The notes beneath the pieces were generated by a model. It did not search any database and was not told the origin of the DNA. It saw only the letters and a program-made list of their open reading frames with translations. Below, in pieces: positions 35,362 to 35,677 of a DNA stretch of 35,677 bases. This DNA is from an uncultured Flavobacteriaceae bacterium. Its GTDB lineage: Bacteria; Bacteroidota; Bacteroidia; Flavobacteriales; Flavobacteriaceae. Location: positions 1 through 35,677 of the forward strand of contig CALLVX010000054.1 of NCBI GenBank assembly GCA_938010765.1, written 5' to 3'. The translations under genes were made by a program, and so were the position numbers. Within the stretch, counting starts at the first letter, position 1. The number at the start of each line of letters is the position of its first letter.

Positions 35362-35607
35362 ATGATGTTCGTTTATATATTATATAGCGAAAAACGTTCA
35401 AAGTATTATGTGGGTCAAACCGCTGATATTGTTAAAAGATTGAAAAGACATAACCTAGGAATGGTTCTTTCAACAAAAAGTGGATCGCCTAGGATGTTAG
35501 TTTTGCAAATTGAAGTTTTATCTCGATCTGAAGCAATGATTTTAGAACGAAAAATAAAAAAGAGAGAAGCAAAACGTTTTATAGATGACCATCGGGGTGT
35601 AGCGTAG
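35362..35607 (+). CDS. GIY-YIG family endonuclease, overlapping tRNA-Pro
   Basis: 81 aa, a single URI/YhbQ-type GIY-YIG domain: FVYILYSEKRSKYYVGQTAD holds the two signature strands (VYI and YYVG), Arg and His follow in KRLKRHN, and Glu in LERKIKKRE supplies the metal ligand. Two adjacent ATGs open the gene (35362 and 35365). The final codons (RGVA, stop TAG 35605-35607) are nucleotides 1-15 of the tRNA-Pro gene. Family members include homing nucleases and small repair-type nucleases; here the tRNA junction and duplicated sequence suggest a selfish, tRNA-linked role, which is inference. There is no Shine-Dalgarno sequence; the start follows a strong RNA structure. Confidence 0.88.
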   Translation: MMFVYILYSEKRSKYYVGQTADIVKRLKRHNLGMVLSTKSGSPRMLVLQIEVLSRSEAMILERKIKKREAKRFIDDHRGVA

Positions 35608-35623
35608 CCCGGTTATCGCGCCG
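35577..35623 (+). repeat. Direct repeat, copy 2 (endonuclease 3' end plus tRNA-Pro 5' half)
   Basis: Partner of 35249-35295; here the repeat joins the intact endonuclease gene to the intact tRNA-Pro. Confidence 0.95.
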
Positions 35624-35667
35624 CGTTTGGGACGCGGAGGTCGCAGGTTCGAATCCTGCCACCCCGA
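35593..35667 (+). tRNA. tRNA-Pro (anticodon UGG)
   Basis: 75 nt: acceptor CGGGGTG / CACCCCG, discriminator A (35667), anticodon stem CCGCG / CGCGG with loop TTTGGGA giving TGG at 35628-35630, T-arm GCAGG / CCTGC with TTCGAAT. No CCA is encoded. Its first 15 bases also code for the end of the GIY-YIG protein. Transcription is presumably from the tRNA-Ser promoter through the inserted gene, or from an unseen internal promoter. Confidence 0.95.
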
Positions 35668-35677
35668 CGAACCGCTT

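Noticed and set aside
35362..35607. Group I intron with homing endonuclease inside tRNA-Pro
   Set aside because: The downstream tRNA-Pro is complete and uninterrupted, and the gap is too short to hold a group I intron core besides the ORF.

Overview
The window is a chromosomal segment of a marine Bacteroidota bacterium, almost certainly a member of the Flavobacteriaceae (Maribacter/Zobellia-like). Reasons: two giant secreted proteins end in type IX secretion (T9SS) type A sorting domains; an alginate lyase carries a Bacteroidetes surface-lipoprotein signal; promoters fit the TTTG-N19-21-TAnnTTTG pattern and start codons mostly lack Shine-Dalgarno sequences; DNA is moderately AT-rich; and housekeeping neighbours such as clpC/gyrA/TPR protein and thrA-thrB-thrC are of flavobacterial type. 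Assignments are from reading the sequence; no database search was run.

Layout. 1-10038 (+): two adjacent paralogous surface proteins. The first is cut by the window edge. The second is a 2545-aa thermolysin-family (M4) metalloprotease with four PKD/BspA-type (DUF285) cassettes, repeated beta-sandwich domains and a T9SS tail. 10106-14101 (-): yebC, a pterin dehydratase, and a tight gcvT-glsA-SDR cluster. 14213-16849 (+): an alginate-related island made of a decayed PL7 alginate lyase followed by an intact CBM6-CBM32-PL7 lipoprotein lyase with an operator-like TTGG/CCAA array in front. 16907-21570 (-): threonine operon thrA-thrB-thrC, preceded by a strong promoter and a Thr-rich leader ORF. 21833-23383 (+): NAD(P)HX repair enzyme. 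23431-26586 (-): a STAS-like hypothetical protein and clpC. 26844-30714 (+): gyrA and a secreted TPR protein. 30768-32718 (-): thiolase and an NlpC/P60-like protein whose catalytic Cys position is Ser. 32922-34970 (+): a PgpH-like 7TM-HD phosphohydrolase, probably acting on c-di-AMP.

The right end (35067-35677) is the most unusual part. A tRNA-Ser(GCU) is followed by a rearranged tRNA-Pro-like copy, then a small GIY-YIG endonuclease gene whose last codons run into an intact tRNA-Pro(UGG). The junction between endonuclease 3' end and tRNA-Pro 5' end occurs twice. The upstream tRNA-like copy has lost its anticodon loop and T-arm sequence but gained new self-complementary arms ending just before the endonuclease start codon. 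This looks like a minimal mobile or homing unit that lives between tRNA genes.

Functional themes: extracellular polymer degradation (protease, alginate lyase), amino-acid metabolism (Thr biosynthesis, glycine cleavage, glutaminase), protein and DNA maintenance (ClpC, gyrase, NAD(P)HX repair), nucleotide second-messenger turnover, and a tRNA-associated selfish element.
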